64,000 bases of DNA from Butyricicoccus sp. (GTDB lineage Bacteria; Bacillota; Clostridia; Oscillospirales; Butyricicoccaceae). Both the position numbers and the translations under genes were made by a program. Location of the stretch: NCBI GenBank assembly GCA_020025755.1, contig JAHHRO010000003.1:1-64000 (forward strand), written 5' to 3'. The notes beneath the pieces are model-generated. The model saw nothing but the letters and a program-made list of their open reading frames with translations, was not told the DNA's origin and searched no databases. Shown here in pieces: positions 63,771 to 64,000 of this stretch (its first letter is position 1; every line of letters starts with the position of its first letter).

Positions 63771-63799
63771 TTGACAGATGCCTTTTTTCGGGGTATACT
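63771..63799 (+). promoter_or_regulatory. Promoter upstream of thiS
   Basis: TTGACA, 17 bases, TATACT: a near-consensus promoter. Start predicted near 63806. Confidence 0.88.
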
Positions 63800-63822
63800 G
63801 CTTTTGTTCGTTCCGGTAATAC

Positions 63823-63880
63823 AAGACCGTACGAAGGGGCACACCACCTCGGGTGTGAACTTTCGTGCGGTCTTTTTTGT
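63823..63880 (+). terminator. Leader terminator between the promoter and thiS
   Basis: Fifteen-base stem (63823-63837 with 63860-63874, two wobble pairs), inner CACACC/GGTGTG hairpin, then six T residues. It begins only about 17 bases after the predicted transcription start. No TPP riboswitch fits in the leader. Confidence 0.85.
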
Positions 63881-63920
63881 ATTTTATCCAGCATTTGACA
63901 CAAAAAGGAGGATTTTTTGG

Positions 63921-64000
63921 ATGATCCAGATCAATGGGCAGCCTGCGCCCGATGCCATAGGGCAGACACTTGCCGCGTATCTTGCAAATGCCGGCTACAC
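63921..64000 (+). CDS. thiS: Sulfur carrier protein ThiS, 5' fragment cut by the window end
   Basis: Only the first 26 codons are in the window. They begin MIQINGQP and continue with T-L-A-A-Y-L, which follows the ubiquitin-like beta-grasp N-terminus of ThiS, the sulfur donor in thiazole synthesis for thiamine. AAAGGAGG stands nine bases before the ATG. The C-terminal Gly-Gly cannot be seen, so a related small sulfur carrier is possible. Confidence 0.72.
   Translation, partial: MIQINGQPAPDAIGQTLAAYLANAGY

Noticed and set aside
63800..63920. TPP riboswitch before thiS
   Set aside because: The leader lacks the CTGAGA core and the second conserved helix, and only about 17 bases precede the terminator.

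Overview
The window reads as chromosomal DNA of a low-to-mid GC Gram-positive anaerobe of the class Clostridia. The evidence is a Gram-positive PolC, strong AGGAGG-type ribosome sites, sigma-A-like promoters (TTGACA/TATAAT with 17-base spacers), several PTS systems, GHKL/LytTR two-component pairs, a BMP-type nucleoside ABC transporter and a lepB-rbgA-rnhB-yraN block. Gut Oscillospirales (Butyricicoccus/Agathobaculum-like) would fit, but that is a guess. Most genes lie on the minus strand. I recognised no rRNA, tRNA, CRISPR array, prophage or transposase of an insertion sequence.

Layout, left to right. 1-6.2 kb: a dispersed palindromic repeat, an Old Yellow Enzyme-type oxidoreductase, an AraC regulator, an iron alcohol dehydrogenase and an Rpn-type nuclease with tandem repeats. 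6.2-8.3 kb: rplS and, divergently, a cytoplasmic GH13 amylase with a highly structured leader. 8.3-13.7 kb: a lic-type beta-glucoside operon (PRD regulator, IIB, IIC, IIA, 6-phospho-beta-glucosidase). 13.8-19 kb: recQ, a threonine aldolase, a CPCC zinc-ribbon protein, exoA and an aminotransferase. 19-23.5 kb: a sensor kinase, two LytTR regulators and an orphan solute-binding lipoprotein. 23.5-28.5 kb: a nucleoside-type ABC transporter with an attenuator-like leader. 28.6-35.3 kb: proteostasis genes (engB, lon, clpX, clpP, tig). 35.3-41 kb: lepB, rbgA, rnhB, yraN, a dipeptidase, thrC and a phosphoesterase in one run. 41-44 kb: a second copy of the palindromic repeat, two small membrane proteins and an rRNA methylase. 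44-46 kb: a plus-strand amino-sugar PTS locus (IIA, membrane-tethered IIB, nagB) behind a RAT antiterminator site, followed by a cluster of hairpins. 46-50 kb: a four-gene surface O-acylation operon. 50-52.7 kb: ptsI and an unknown exported protein. 52.9-63.7 kb: the conserved pyrH-frr-uppS-cdsA-dxr-rseP-ispG-polC operon. The window ends in the first codons of thiS, which sits behind a promoter and a strong intrinsic terminator.

How the genes fit together: Enzyme I (ptsI) supplies phosphate to the lic PTS and to the glucose-family IIA/IIB, and PRD/RAT-type control links these genes to PTS flux. The pyrH operon couples UMP synthesis, ribosome recycling, undecaprenyl and phospholipid precursors, isoprenoids and DNA replication. 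The most interesting material is regulatory or structural: the amylase leader, the loop-paired attenuator before the BMP transporter, the RAT site, the thiS leader terminator, two dispersed repeat families, a PRD regulator lacking most regulatory histidines, a response regulator with a damaged acidic pocket, and a PTS with a tethered IIB but no IIC.
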